This document shows, piece by piece, positions 38,765 to 47,168 of a DNA stretch of 64,000 bases (position 1 is the first letter of the stretch; every line of letters begins with the position of its first letter). The notes beneath the pieces were generated by a model. It worked only from the letters and a program-made list of their open reading frames with translations. It did no database searches and was not told where the DNA came from. This DNA comes from Rhodanobacteraceae bacterium (lineage in GTDB: Bacteria > Pseudomonadota > Gammaproteobacteria > Xanthomonadales > Rhodanobacteraceae). Location: the NCBI GenBank assembly GCA_004299705.1, contig SCQS01000048.1:1-64000 (forward strand), written 5' to 3'. The position numbers and the translations under genes were made by a program.

Positions 38765-39087
38765 TGCCGCGTGCGTCTCGCGAAGCCGGGTTTCGTCTGC
38801 GCGTCGTCGTATGGGCAAAAAAGTTGAGGGTTGCGCCGCGGCAGATCCGCATCCAGCCGATGACTCGCAAGTGGGCATCGTGTTCGGCCACTGGCCGCGT
38901 GACATTTTCGCGCGAGCTGTTGCACAAGCCGCACGATTTCCAAACCTACGTGATCGTGCATGAACTATTGCATCTGCGCTTGGCCAATCACGGCAAATTG
39001 TTCCGGGCCAGCCTGCGCGCGCATCTCGGGCACAACCGCTGGCTTGCGCGTAGCGTCCCTTCGGCATCCCGGCAGCGCGACCAGTAG
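38764..39087 (+). CDS. Small YgjP/DUF45-like zinc metallopeptidase
   Basis: 107-residue protein with HELLH at 66-70 and a further histidine at 76 (ANHGKLF), the zinc-site pattern of YgjP-type (M48-related) proteins. It lacks the long N-terminal domain of YgjP and has an Arg/Lys-rich first half (LRVVVWAKKLRVAPRQ). It starts one base inside the hsdR stop, so it is made in step with HsdR. Such short peptidase genes are repeatedly found next to type I hsdR genes. Proteolytic control of HsdR, as ClpXP does in E. coli, is a possible role but is inferred. Confidence 0.82.
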   Translation: MPRASREAGFRLRVVVWAKKLRVAPRQIRIQPMTRKWASCSATGRVTFSRELLHKPHDFQTYVIVHELLHLRLANHGKLFRASLRAHLGHNRWLARSVPSASRQRDQ

Positions 39088-39122
39088 TACGCTTGCCGAA
39101 TTGTCTCTTCAGGGAAACTGCC

Positions 39123-39812
39123 ATGGGCGAACGCATCAATATCATGACCACTGGCACGCATTGCATCGGCGCGTATCTCGCGAAACCGGCCGGCAAGCCG
39201 AAGGGTGGGATCGTGGTGGTGCAGGAAATTTTCGGCATCACGCCGCACATCCGTGATGTCGCGGATCGTTTCGCCGCCGCGGGTTACGCCGCGATCGCGC
39301 CAGCGTTCTTCGACTTCGTGGAGAACGACGTCGAACTCGCCTACGACAAGGCCGGCATTGAGCGCGGCAAGAACCTCGCACTGGAAGTGGGGTTGGACCG
39401 CGCCGTCGAAGCCGTGGCCAGCGCGCGGCAATCGATCGAATCGTCGGGCAAAGTCGGCGTGGTGGGATTCTGCTGGGGTGGGACGGTGGCGCTGCTGTCC
39501 GCGCAACGTCTCGGCCTGCCGGCCGTGAGCTACTACGGCGCGCGCAACGTGGCTTACCTTGACCAACCGCTGAAGGCGCCGGTGATCTTCCACTTCGGCG
39601 CGACCGACCGTTCCATCACCGCCGAGGCCGTGGAAAAACATCGCAAGGCCTGGCCCGCTGCGCCGGTGTACGTGTACGAGCATTGCGGTCATGCTTTCAA
39701 TCGCGACGTGGACAAGAACGTCTACAACGCGGCCGCGGCGAAGCTGGCGTGGCAACGCACGCTCGCCTTCTTTGATGAAAATTTATTCGGCAAGGAACTC
39801 GCAGGCGCATGA
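39123..39812 (+). CDS. Dienelactone hydrolase family protein
   Basis: 229-residue alpha/beta hydrolase. The nucleophile is C117 in GFCWGG, with D162 in FHFGATDRS and H190 in CGHAFN, the Cys-Asp-His triad of dienelactone hydrolases. Many family members act on lactones or esters beyond chlorocatechol breakdown, and no catechol genes are nearby. The ATG at 39123 follows a GGGAAACTGCC site. It overlaps the next HIT gene by four bases and begins the long plus-strand operon. Confidence 0.93.
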   Translation: MGERINIMTTGTHCIGAYLAKPAGKPKGGIVVVQEIFGITPHIRDVADRFAAAGYAAIAPAFFDFVENDVELAYDKAGIERGKNLALEVGLDRAVEAVASARQSIESSGKVGVVGFCWGGTVALLSAQRLGLPAVSYYGARNVAYLDQPLKAPVIFHFGATDRSITAEAVEKHRKAWPAAPVYVYEHCGHAFNRDVDKNVYNAAAAKLAWQRTLAFFDENLFGKELAGA

Positions 39813-40225
39813 GCGGCCATTCCGAAGCGGATTTCCAGCTCGACCCGCGGCTCGCGGCGGACACCGTGCTCGTCGCCGACTGGCCGCTCTGCCGCGTTCT
39901 GCTGATGGACGATGCGCGATTCCCGTGGCTGATCCTGGTGCCTCGACGCACAGGCGTGGCGGAACTGGACGACCTGGCCCGCACCGACCGCCTGCAGCTA
40001 CTGGACGAAACCGATCGTGCACTGGCGCTGCTGCGCGGACTCGGCCCCTGCGACAAGATCAACGTCGGCGCCCTGGGCAATATCGTGCGCCAGCTGCACG
40101 TGCATGTGGTCGCGCGTCTCCAAGGCGATGGCGCATGGCCCGGGCCGGTTTGGGGCGTTGGTACGGCGCAACCCTATCCCTCGACCGAACGCGAAGCGTT
40201 GCTCGCACGCCTGCGCCAGGCATGA
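39809..40225 (+). CDS. HIT-domain protein (second copy)
   Basis: 138-residue histidine-triad protein with the triad in QLHVHVVAR around 94-100 and the PWLILVPRR strand. It is a divergent, longer HIT member than the one at 9939-10283 and probably not HinT itself. Its start overlaps the dienelactone hydrolase stop, and its stop overlaps the pxpB start. Nucleotide hydrolysis is expected; the substrate is not known. Confidence 0.88.
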   Translation: MSGHSEADFQLDPRLAADTVLVADWPLCRVLLMDDARFPWLILVPRRTGVAELDDLARTDRLQLLDETDRALALLRGLGPCDKINVGALGNIVRQLHVHVVARLQGDGAWPGPVWGVGTAQPYPSTEREALLARLRQA

Positions 40226-40941
40226 CCACGGGCTTCGCCATCGAGCCATTGGCCGAAGACACGCTGCTGTTGCGTTTCGGCGACGGCATCGACGCCGCGA
40301 CGAACGCGCGTGTGCACGCCGCGGCGCTGGCATTGCGCGACGCAGACTTGGCGGGCATCGTGGACATCGCACCAGCCTATGCGAGTCTGCTGGTGCGGTT
40401 CGATCCGTTCGCGGGGAACGACAACGCACTGCTCGAAACCATCACGAAGGCGCTGGATCCCGGCCTCCGCCGGGATGACGAGCAAAAGCGTGTAACCCAG
40501 GGATGCATGGCAGACCGCATCGTCGAAATTCCAGCGTGCTACGGCGGCGACTGCGGCCCCGATCTCGATGCGATCGCGGAACACGCGCGGTTGCCGCGCG
40601 ACGAGGTGATCGCCCGCCACACGGCGGTGGAATACAGCGTGGCGATGCTGGGTTTTGCGCCCGGCTTTCCCTATTTGCTGGGGCTCGACCCCACACTGCA
40701 GATGCCGCGCCGCGCGAACCCGCGCACGCGCGTGCCCGCGGGTTCGGTCGCGATCGGCGGCGCGCAGACCGGCATCTACACACGCGAGCTGCCCGGCGGC
40801 TGGCAATTGATCGGGCGCACGCCGCTGGTGGTGTTCGATCAGGCGCGCGAAACGCCTTGCCTGTTCGCGCCGGGCGATCGCGTGCGCTTTCGCGCGATCG
40901 GCGCGGACGAATTCGTGCAGCTCGCGAAGCGTTCCGCGTGA
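40222..40941 (+). CDS. pxpB: 5-oxoprolinase subunit PxpB
   Basis: 239-residue PxpB (KipI family). With PxpA and PxpC it hydrolyses 5-oxoproline to glutamate using ATP. The N-terminal half has the FGDGIDAATNARVH and IVDIAPAYASLLVRFD motifs; the C-terminal half has HTAVEYSVAMLGFAPGFPYL and GGAQTGIYTRELPGGWQ. Between them, residues around 78-92 (LDPGLRRDDEQK) are encoded by a REP-like repeat at 40453-40487 that keeps the frame. Most homologues have a shorter link here. It overlaps the HIT and pxpC genes by four bases each. Confidence 0.94.
   Translation: MTTGFAIEPLAEDTLLLRFGDGIDAATNARVHAAALALRDADLAGIVDIAPAYASLLVRFDPFAGNDNALLETITKALDPGLRRDDEQKRVTQGCMADRIVEIPACYGGDCGPDLDAIAEHARLPRDEVIARHTAVEYSVAMLGFAPGFPYLLGLDPTLQMPRRANPRTRVPAGSVAIGGAQTGIYTRELPGGWQLIGRTPLVVFDQARETPCLFAPGDRVRFRAIGADEFVQLAKRSA
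40453..40487. repeat. REP-like half palindrome inside pxpB, in frame
   Basis: CTGGATCCCGGCCTCCGCCG then GGATGACGAGCAAAA is the right arm of the TCGTCATTCC family, with the same ending as the copies at 13596 and 47278. It lies inside pxpB and adds about twelve codons without a frameshift or stop. Confidence 0.85.
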
Positions 40942-42014
40942 GCTTGGAAGTCATCAAACCTGGATTGCTGACCACGCTGCAGGACGCCGGCAGGCCCGGC
41001 CTCGCCCACCTCGGCATCGGTCGCGCGGGCGCATTCGATACGCCGGCGTTACGGATCGCCAATGCGTTGTGCGGCAACCCGTCCGACGCCTGCGTGCTCG
41101 AAATCACCCTGCTCGGCCCAACCTTGCGCGCACACCACGATGCGTGGATCGCGGTGACCGGTGCGCCGATTCCCGTCCGCGTCGGCGGCATCGAGCAAGC
41201 CATGTGGGCGCCGGTGCCCGTCCCGGCCGGCACGACCATCGAACTGGGCGCGATGCGCGAAGGCTGTCGAAGTTACCTGGCCGTGCAGGGTGGTTTCGAC
41301 GCCGCACCGGTGCTCGGCAGCCGCAGCATGGACGTCAACGCGCGCATCGGCCCGTTCGGCGGGCGCCCCTTGCAGGCGGGCGACGTGTTGCCGATCGCAA
41401 CCGCCGACGGCGGCACGCTTGCGTCCGCAGCGGATGCCGGCACGGTGAAAAAACGTGCGTGGCGACTGGATCCACGGCCATGGTTCGACGAGGGCAATAC
41501 CCGTCGCACGCTGCGCCTGATCCCCGGCGCGCACTTCGAGCGCCTCGCGGAATCCTCGCGTGAACGACTGTTCTCAGGCTCATTCAAGGTCGATGCCGAC
41601 TCCAACCGCGTGGGCCTGCGGCTGATCGGCCCGCGGCTGGAATGGACGACACCCATCGAGATGGTCAGCGAAGGCTGCGTGCCGGGGTTGTTGCAATTGC
41701 CCCCGTCCGGGCACCCCATCGCGTTCGGCCCGGAGTGCCCGGTCAGTGGCGGCTACCCGCGCATCGGGCAGATCGCGGCGGTGGACATGTCGTGCCTCGC
41801 GCAACTGCGGCCCGGCGATGCGTTACGCTTCGCAGCATGCACGTTCGATGAAGCGGTGGAGGCGCTGCGCAAGCGCGAACGCGCATTGCAAAAACTGGAG
41901 GCCACGATCGACCAGCGCCTGCGACAAGACCGCGATGCCCGTGGACCGTGGATGAAACCGCGTGTGGAAACGAGTTCCAACCCCCTCACCCCAACCCTCT
42001 CCCCCAAGCGATGA
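40938..42014 (+). CDS. pxpC: 5-oxoprolinase subunit PxpC
   Basis: 358-residue PxpC (KipA family), the partner of PxpB. The N-terminus VIKPGLLTTLQDAGRPGLAHLG and the PVSGGYPRIGQIA segment near 270 are diagnostic. The start is GTG at 40938, overlapping the pxpB stop (GTGA). The last dozen codons (SSNPLTPTLSPKR) derive from a CCTCTCCC repeat hairpin at 41985-42032, so the natural C-terminus was probably nearer the MKPRVE residues. pxpA follows after 73 bases. Confidence 0.94.
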   Translation: MSLEVIKPGLLTTLQDAGRPGLAHLGIGRAGAFDTPALRIANALCGNPSDACVLEITLLGPTLRAHHDAWIAVTGAPIPVRVGGIEQAMWAPVPVPAGTTIELGAMREGCRSYLAVQGGFDAAPVLGSRSMDVNARIGPFGGRPLQAGDVLPIATADGGTLASAADAGTVKKRAWRLDPRPWFDEGNTRRTLRLIPGAHFERLAESSRERLFSGSFKVDADSNRVGLRLIGPRLEWTTPIEMVSEGCVPGLLQLPPSGHPIAFGPECPVSGGYPRIGQIAAVDMSCLAQLRPGDALRFAACTFDEAVEALRKRERALQKLEATIDQRLRQDRDARGPWMKPRVETSSNPLTPTLSPKR

Positions 42015-42032
42015 AGCTGCTTGGGAGAGAGA
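41985..42032. repeat. CCCCAACCCTCTCCCCCAAG hairpin at the pxpC 3' end
   Basis: CTCTCCCCCAAGC and GCTTGGGAGAG form a stem around the pxpC stop codon. The same motif with the arms swapped in content occurs at 51560-51602. It is a repeat-borne hairpin within the pxp operon and might modulate pxpA expression. Confidence 0.7.
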
Positions 42033-42087
42033 AAGAGAATATCCGGCAAGCCCCCATCCCCCATCCCTCGCCCCCGCTCCCAGCCCC

Positions 42088-42855
42088 GTGAAAACCATCG
42101 ACCTCAACGCGGACCTCGGCGAATCCTTCGGCGCCTGGCGCATGGGCGACGATGCCGGCGTGATGCCGTGGATCAGTTCGGCCAATATCGCCTGCGGCTT
42201 CCATGCGGGCGACCCGGCGATCATGCGCGCGACCGTTGCACTGTGCGCCGAGCACGGTGTCGCGATCGGTGCGCACGTTTCACTGCCCGACCTGCAAGGC
42301 TTCGGTCGCCGCGAAATGAAAATCCCACCCGCTGATGTTTACGCGCAAACGCTGTACCAGCTCGGCGCGCTGCACGCCTTCGTGCTCGCCGCCGGCACCC
42401 ACCTGCACCACATCAAGCCGCACGGTGCGCTGTACAACATGGCGGCGCGCGACCGCAGGTTGGCCGACGCCATCGCCGCGGCCGTGCATGATTTCAGCCC
42501 CACTTTGATCCTGGTCGGGCTGGCGGGCAGCGCGCTGGTCGACGCCGGGCGCGACGCCGGATTGCCGGTGCAACGCGAAGGGTTCTGCGATCGACGTTAT
42601 CGGGCGGATGGCTCGTTGATGCCACGATCCGAGGCTGGCGCAGTGATCGAGGACGTCGATGCGGCCGTCGCACAGGCGGTTTCCATTGCCTCGCACGGTG
42701 AAGCCACCGCCAGCGACGGCACAGCGGTGCACATCGACGCGGACACCTTGTGCGTGCACGGCGACCGCGCCAACGCCGCCGCGTTCGCCGAACGCCTGCG
42801 CCGCGCGCTGGAAACCGCAGGGCTGCGGGTCGCCCCGGCGAAACGCCCGGCATGA
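42088..42855 (+). CDS. pxpA: 5-oxoprolinase subunit PxpA
   Basis: 255-residue PxpA (LamB/YcsF family), the subunit that binds 5-oxoproline. The N-terminus MKTIDLNADLGESFGAWRMGDD, the SSANIACGFHAGDP motif and HIKPHGALYNMAA are diagnostic. The start is GTG at 42088, because the family N-terminus begins exactly there. Its last codons (VAPAKRPA) and the following sequence are the unit of a tandem repeat array downstream, so the 3' end of this gene has been copied three times. Confidence 0.95.
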   Translation: MKTIDLNADLGESFGAWRMGDDAGVMPWISSANIACGFHAGDPAIMRATVALCAEHGVAIGAHVSLPDLQGFGRREMKIPPADVYAQTLYQLGALHAFVLAAGTHLHHIKPHGALYNMAARDRRLADAIAAAVHDFSPTLILVGLAGSALVDAGRDAGLPVQREGFCDRRYRADGSLMPRSEAGAVIEDVDAAVAQAVSIASHGEATASDGTAVHIDADTLCVHGDRANAAAFAERLRRALETAGLRVAPAKRPA

Positions 42856-43400
42856 TGCCCAGGTCGCCACGCAGCTTCTCACCCCCTTCCGCAGGAAGGG
42901 GGTCGACGCGCACGCGTCGGGGGGATGTCATCGCGAGCACGCAAGCCATCCCCTCGGCCGCGCTGCGCGCGCGTTCGCTTCGCTCCGCCCTTCGCAGGCG
43001 AAGGGGGAAGCAATGCACATCGCCCTGGCGAAACGGCCAGCATGATGCCCAGGTCGCCACGCAGCTTCTCCCCCCCCTTCCGCAGGAAGGGGGTCGACGC
43101 ACACGCGCCGGGGGATGCCATCGCGAGCAAGCAAGCCATCCCCCTCGATCCCCCTTCGCAAGCGAAGGGGGAAGCAATGCACATCGCCCCGGCGAAACGG
43201 CCAGCATGATGCCCAGGTCGCCACGTAGCTTCTCACCCCCTTCCGCAGGAAGGGGGTCGACGCGCACGCGTCGGGGGGATGTCATCGCGAGCACGCAAGC
43301 CATCCCCCTCGTCGCGCTTCGCGCGCGTTCGCTGTCGCTCCGCCCTTCGCAGGCGAAGGGGGAAGAAGTGCACATCGCTCCGGCGAAACGCCCGGCATGA
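42851..43400 (+). repeat. Three-copy tandem array built from the pxpA 3' end and the CCCCCTTC palindrome
   Basis: Units begin with CATGATGCCCAGGTCGCCAC at 42851, 43041 and 43205, and a fourth partial start lies at 43396, giving unit lengths of 190, 164 and 191 bases. Each unit holds CCCCCTTCCGCAGGAAGGGGG, a CGACGCGCACGCG stem and a CGAAGGGGG hairpin, and ends in GCGAAACGxCCxGCATGA, which is the pxpA 3' end. This fills the whole 564-base pxpA-DUF969 gap; no gene is seen there. Unit differences rule out a CRISPR. Confidence 0.9.
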
Positions 43401-43419
43401 CGCGACCCAGACCCTTGCC

Positions 43420-44181
43420 ATGACCGCCCTGCTGCATTACCTGCCCTTGCTCGGCGTGTTGGTCGTCGTCATCGGTTTCGCGCTGCGCTTCAATCCGGTG
43501 CCGGTGGTGGTGGTCGCGGGCATCGTCAGCGGGCTTGCCGCCGGCAAATCCATCGGCGACATCCTTGCGCTGCTGGGCACGAGCTTCGTGTCCGAACGCG
43601 CGCTGTTGTTGTTTGTGCTCACGCTGCCAGCTATCGGCGTGCTGGAACGCGCGGGCCTGCGCGAACACGCGCGCAACTGGATCGCCTCGCTGCGAAGTCT
43701 TACCCTGCCGCGCTTGCTGATTGCCTACCTCGGGCTGCGCCAAATCCTGTCGATGCTCGGGCTGACCAGCGTCGCGGGGCAGGCGCAAACCGTGCGTCCG
43801 TTGCTGGCACCGATGGCGGAAGCCGCGGCGGAAAAGCGCGGCAGGCCACTGGCACCGGAAGAACGCAACGCCGTGCGTGCCTTCAGCGCGGCCACCGACA
43901 ACATCGGTCTGTTCTTCGGCGAGGATGTGTTCATCGCGCTGGGCGCGGTGCTGTTGATCCAAGGTTTCTACGCCCAGCATGGCATCGAATTGCATCCGCT
44001 GCAGATCGCGCTGTGGGCGTTGCCGACCGCGATCGCGGCCTTCGTCATCCACGCGATCCGCACGCTGCTGTTCGCGCGGCGGATAAGAAATGTGGCCAGT
44101 GGCCCTGCAGCTCCTCTGGAGCAGCAGAGTCGAACCGCAAACGAACAGCAAAACAAACTGGACACGGATCAACACGGATGA
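43420..44181 (+). CDS. DUF969 membrane protein, candidate 5-oxoproline transporter component
   Basis: 253-residue inner-membrane protein with about six hydrophobic helices (for example LPLLGVLVVVIGFALRF and IALGAVLLIQGFYA), a match to DUF969. DUF969 and DUF979 genes are neighbours in many genomes and are commonly found with pcp and pxp genes, which suggests transport of 5-oxoproline or pyroglutamyl peptides. The last 15 or so residues (LDTDQHG end) are encoded by a palindromic repeat at 44161. The start ATG follows the tandem array and has no strong ribosome site. Confidence 0.85.
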   Translation: MTALLHYLPLLGVLVVVIGFALRFNPVPVVVVAGIVSGLAAGKSIGDILALLGTSFVSERALLLFVLTLPAIGVLERAGLREHARNWIASLRSLTLPRLLIAYLGLRQILSMLGLTSVAGQAQTVRPLLAPMAEAAAEKRGRPLAPEERNAVRAFSAATDNIGLFFGEDVFIALGAVLLIQGFYAQHGIELHPLQIALWALPTAIAAFVIHAIRTLLFARRIRNVASGPAAPLEQQSRTANEQQNKLDTDQHG

Positions 44182-44225
44182 ACGCGGATGGGCTCGATCC
44201 GTATGCATCCGCGTCAATCCGTGTC
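44161..44225. repeat. Dispersed GACACGGAT palindrome, copy 4
   Basis: Left arm GACACGGATCAACACGGATG and right arm ATCCGCGTCAATCCGTGTC. It covers the stop codon of the DUF969 gene, so its first codons are translated, and extends into the gap before DUF979. Confidence 0.85.
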
Positions 44226-44262
44226 AAAAGGCTTCGACATTGACCTGTGAATTTCAAACAGC

Positions 44263-45231
44263 ATGCTGACGATCGAGCAAGCCTACTGGCTGATCGCGCT
44301 GTTCCTGGCCGGCGCAGCGATCCTCAACCTGCGCGCACACCGCTGGTCGCACGCGGCATTCTGGGGCGTGCTGGCGGTGCTGATCGCCGGCGGCAAGTAC
44401 GTGCTTGCCGCGCATGCAGCGCATCACCAATTTCCCGCGCAACTCGCCGGCGTCGGCGTGATCGCCTTGGCGGTGCTGTCGCCGCGCATGACGCGCGGAC
44501 AAGTCAGCGAGCGCGACAGTGCGGCGCGCGAAGCCGACGCGCTGCGCCTGCGCCATCGCCTGTTCGGGCCGGCCTTGCTGATTCCACTGGTCACGTTGCT
44601 GGTGGCATTGTTCGGAGCGTATTGCGTGGTCGGCGGCGTGCATTTGTTCGCGCCCTACCGCATGACGCTCACGGGCCTCGCACTGTCCTGTGTCGTCGCC
44701 TTGATCGCGGCGCTGTGGGTGACTCGTGCCAAACCCGCCGCGGGCCTCGCCGAAGGTCGGCGTCTGCTCGACACGCTGGGTTGGGCCGCGCTGTTGCCGT
44801 TGACCCTGGCCGCGCTCGGCGGCGTGTTCGCGGCGACCGGGGTCGGCACCGCCGTCGCCGACGTCGTGCGCCTGGCCGTTCCCGTGAACAGCGCACTGGC
44901 CTGCGTGCTCGCGTTCGGGGCCGGCATGGTGCTGTTCACCGTGATCATGGGCAACGCCTTCGCGGCGTTCCCGGTGCTGATGGCGGGTGTCGGCATCCCC
45001 TTGTTGATCCACCTGCACGGCGCCAACCCGGCGATCCTGGGCGCGATGGGCATGGTGACCGGCTACTGCGGCACCCTGTTCACGCCGATGGCGGCCAATT
45101 TCAACATCGTGCCGGTGGCGCTGCTGGAGCTGCCCGGCCAGAACGACGTGATCCGTGCACAATGGAAAACCGGCGCGCTGCTGCTGGTCGTAAACTTGAC
45201 GCTCATGTACTTCCTGGTCTTCCGGTTTTGA
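44263..45231 (+). CDS. DUF979 membrane protein, partner of DUF969
   Basis: 322-residue polytopic membrane protein with about nine hydrophobic segments and the conserved FAAFPVLMAGVGIPLL and GYCGTLFTPMAANFN region, matching DUF979. It follows the DUF969 gene and precedes pcp, with a stop-start overlap to pcp. Together the two proteins probably form one carrier. Transport activity is inferred from context and fold, not shown. Confidence 0.87.
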   Translation: MLTIEQAYWLIALFLAGAAILNLRAHRWSHAAFWGVLAVLIAGGKYVLAAHAAHHQFPAQLAGVGVIALAVLSPRMTRGQVSERDSAAREADALRLRHRLFGPALLIPLVTLLVALFGAYCVVGGVHLFAPYRMTLTGLALSCVVALIAALWVTRAKPAAGLAEGRRLLDTLGWAALLPLTLAALGGVFAATGVGTAVADVVRLAVPVNSALACVLAFGAGMVLFTVIMGNAFAAFPVLMAGVGIPLLIHLHGANPAILGAMGMVTGYCGTLFTPMAANFNIVPVALLELPGQNDVIRAQWKTGALLLVVNLTLMYFLVFRF

Positions 45232-45893
45232 ACCCCGCCACGCGCCAGCATGTACCCACCGTGTTGCTGACCGGCTTCGCACCATTCGCGGGCGAGAAGG
45301 TCAATCCTTCGTGGCAGGCCGTGCGGGAACTCGATGGCGCCATGATCGGTGACTATCGCGTGATCGCCGTGGAGCTGCCCTGCGAGTTCGACGCCTCGCT
45401 GCCAATGCTGTGGAAGGCGCTGCGCAAGACCGAACCGCACGTTGCCATCGCGGTGGGTCTGGCCGGTGGGCGCGAAGGCATTTCACTGGAACGTGTGGCG
45501 ATCAACCTGATCGACGCGCGCATTCCCGACAACGCCGGCGCGCAGCCGGTGGACGTGCAGGTCCTGCGCGGGGGCGCGGCGGCATTCTTCGCCACGCTGC
45601 CGGTGAAAGCTTCGCTGCAGGCGCTGCAGGCAGCCGGCATCCCCGCGCACATTTCACAGACCGCGGGCACCTACGTCTGCAACCAGGTGTTCTACGCGCT
45701 GATGCACGCGCTGCGCCGGCGCCGCAATACCCGCGCGGGTTTCGTGCACGTGCCGTGGCTGCCCAAGCAAGCGATTGCCCATGGCCAACCGGGGATGCCC
45801 CGCGACCAGGCCACGCGCGCGCTGGAAATCATCGTGCGCACGGCGCTGAACACGCCGCGCGACGTCAAGATCGCCGGTGGCGCGGTAGCGTGA
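45228..45893 (+). CDS. pcp: Pyrrolidone-carboxylate peptidase
   Basis: 221-residue cysteine peptidase (family C15) that removes N-terminal pyroglutamate from peptides. The triad is visible: E in AGGREGISLERVAIN, C in TAGTYVCNQVFY and H in AGFVHVPWLP. The TTG at 45228 overlaps the DUF979 stop (TTGA), typical of coupling; a GTG ten codons later in PTVLLTGFAPF is an alternative. Its product, 5-oxoproline, is the substrate of PxpABC encoded by the same operon. Confidence 0.92.
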   Translation: MNPATRQHVPTVLLTGFAPFAGEKVNPSWQAVRELDGAMIGDYRVIAVELPCEFDASLPMLWKALRKTEPHVAIAVGLAGGREGISLERVAINLIDARIPDNAGAQPVDVQVLRGGAAAFFATLPVKASLQALQAAGIPAHISQTAGTYVCNQVFYALMHALRRRRNTRAGFVHVPWLPKQAIAHGQPGMPRDQATRALEIIVRTALNTPRDVKIAGGAVA

Positions 45894-45907
45894 GCGCGAT
45901 GCTTTCG

Positions 45908-45981
45908 TAGGAGCGCGCCTGCGCGCGATGAAAGCACCAAAGGTGCAAACACCGCATGGTCGCCAGCAGGCTGGCTCCTAC
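45908..45981. repeat. GTAGGAGCGCGCC REP hairpin
   Basis: GTAGGAGCGCGCCTGCGCGC and GCCAGCAGGCTGGCTCCTAC form an inverted repeat of the classic GTAGGAGC REP type known from pseudomonads and xanthomonads. It lies between pcp and the convergent lipoprotein gene, and its end overlaps the lipoprotein stop codon. Confidence 0.85.
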
Positions 45982-46385
45982 TTCTTCTTGCTCTTGGGTG
46001 CTTCCACCGCGCTCATCAAGGTGAGCTTGCCCTTGTGCAGGACGTAGCCGGTGAAATGGAAACTCAACTGCAGGTTGGCAAATTCCTCGAGATCGGCATT
46101 GTTGATCTTGGACGAGTCCGTGTCTTCCAGCAGCACGGTCTTGGGCAGCTGCTTCTGGTCCTGCAGGTAGCGGAAATGGGCCTCCAGATCAGGCGCGGAG
46201 AGCACCGCCCCATCCAGCATGAACTGGTTGTCCTTGTAGGCGCCGATCGTCATGTCGTATTTCTGCGGCACATTGACCGTGGTTTCGCCGCCATGGCGGA
46301 TGTTGGCACTGCACCCCGCCAGCGCAAACAACGTCGCCAGCATGGCCGCGCCGGAAAGGCGCACAACAATCGAACGCAGGTTCAT
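45978..46385 (-). CDS. Small lipoprotein of unknown function
   Basis: 135-residue lipoprotein with a signal peptide and lipobox LAGC at residue 24 (MLATLFALAGCSANIRHGG). The mature part has no recognised domain; it shows VNVPQKYDMTIGAYKDNQ and LQLSFHFTGYVLHKGKL strands and a lysine-rich end (APKSKKK). A GGAGA ribosome site precedes the ATG. Ser after the cysteine suggests the outer membrane. dcd is upstream on the same strand, 133 bases away. Confidence 0.75.
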   Translation of the reverse strand: MNLRSIVVRLSGAAMLATLFALAGCSANIRHGGETTVNVPQKYDMTIGAYKDNQFMLDGAVLSAPDLEAHFRYLQDQKQLPKTVLLEDTDSSKINNADLEEFANLQLSFHFTGYVLHKGKLTLMSAVEAPKSKKK

Positions 46386-46518
46386 GGATCGGGTCTCCGT
46401 TGCAGATGACGAATGCGGGCCATGTGGCCGCAGCCGGGGAAGTGTGCCACAAGCTGTCTGAATGCGCTGCGCGTTTTCCCTCTCCCGACAACTCCTGCGT
46501 TTGGGGGAGGGGGAGTCG

Positions 46519-47082
46519 CTATGTCTTCGGCAGTGTCACACCGCGCTGGCCCTGGTACTTGCCGCCGCGATCCTTGTAGCTGGTGGCGCAGACCTCGTCG
46601 GACTCCAGGAACAGCATCTGGGCCACGCCCTCGTCGGCATAGATCTTGGCCGGCAGCGGCGTGGTGTTGGAAAACTCCAGCGTCACGTGGCCTTCCCATT
46701 CGGGTTCCAGCGGCGTGACGTTGACGATGATGCCGCAACGCGCGTAGGTGCTCTTGCCCAGGCAGATCGTCAACACGTTGCGCGGGATGCGGAAGTATTC
46801 GACCGTGCGGGCCAGCGCGAACGAATTGGGCGGGATGATGCAGCACGCGCCCTTGAAATCGACGAAGTTGCGCGAATCGAAGGCCTTGGGATCGACGATG
46901 GTCGAGTTGATATTGGTGAATATCTTGAACTCGTCTGCGCAGCGCACGTCGTAGCCATAGCTTGACGTGCCGTACGACACGATCCGTCCGCCGCCGTTCT
47001 GCTTGACCTGGCCGGACTCGAATGGCTCGATCATGCCGTGCTCGGCCATGCGGCGGATCCAGTTGTCGCTTTTGATGCTCAT
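46519..47082 (-). CDS. dcd: dCTP deaminase
   Basis: Converts dCTP to dUTP on the way to dTTP. The 187-residue protein has the N-terminus [18 protein letters not shown], the trimer motif [27 protein letters not shown] with the catalytic glutamate, and [20 protein letters not shown] near the C-terminus. Length and sequence are typical of the deaminase-only form. It is separated from apbC by 214 bases that are mostly a repeat. Confidence 0.97.
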   Translation of the reverse strand: MSIKSDNWIRRMAEHGMIEPFESGQVKQNGGGRIVSYGTSSYGYDVRCADEFKIFTNINSTIVDPKAFDSRNFVDFKGACCIIPPNSFALARTVEYFRIPRNVLTICLGKSTYARCGIIVNVTPLEPEWEGHVTLEFSNTTPLPAKIYADEGVAQMLFLESDEVCATSYKDRGGKYQGQRGVTLPKT

Positions 47083-47168
47083 GGGTTTAAGGACTGGGAA
47101 ATGGGGAGTCGGAAAGCCTAACAGCGAAGTTCGAAACCGCCAGGGAACGCCAGATTAATCATTCTTGT

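Noticed and set aside
42851-43400. Possible CRISPR array
   Set aside because: Units are 164-191 bases, contain hairpins and pieces of pxpA, and lack short identical repeats with unique spacers; no cas genes are present.
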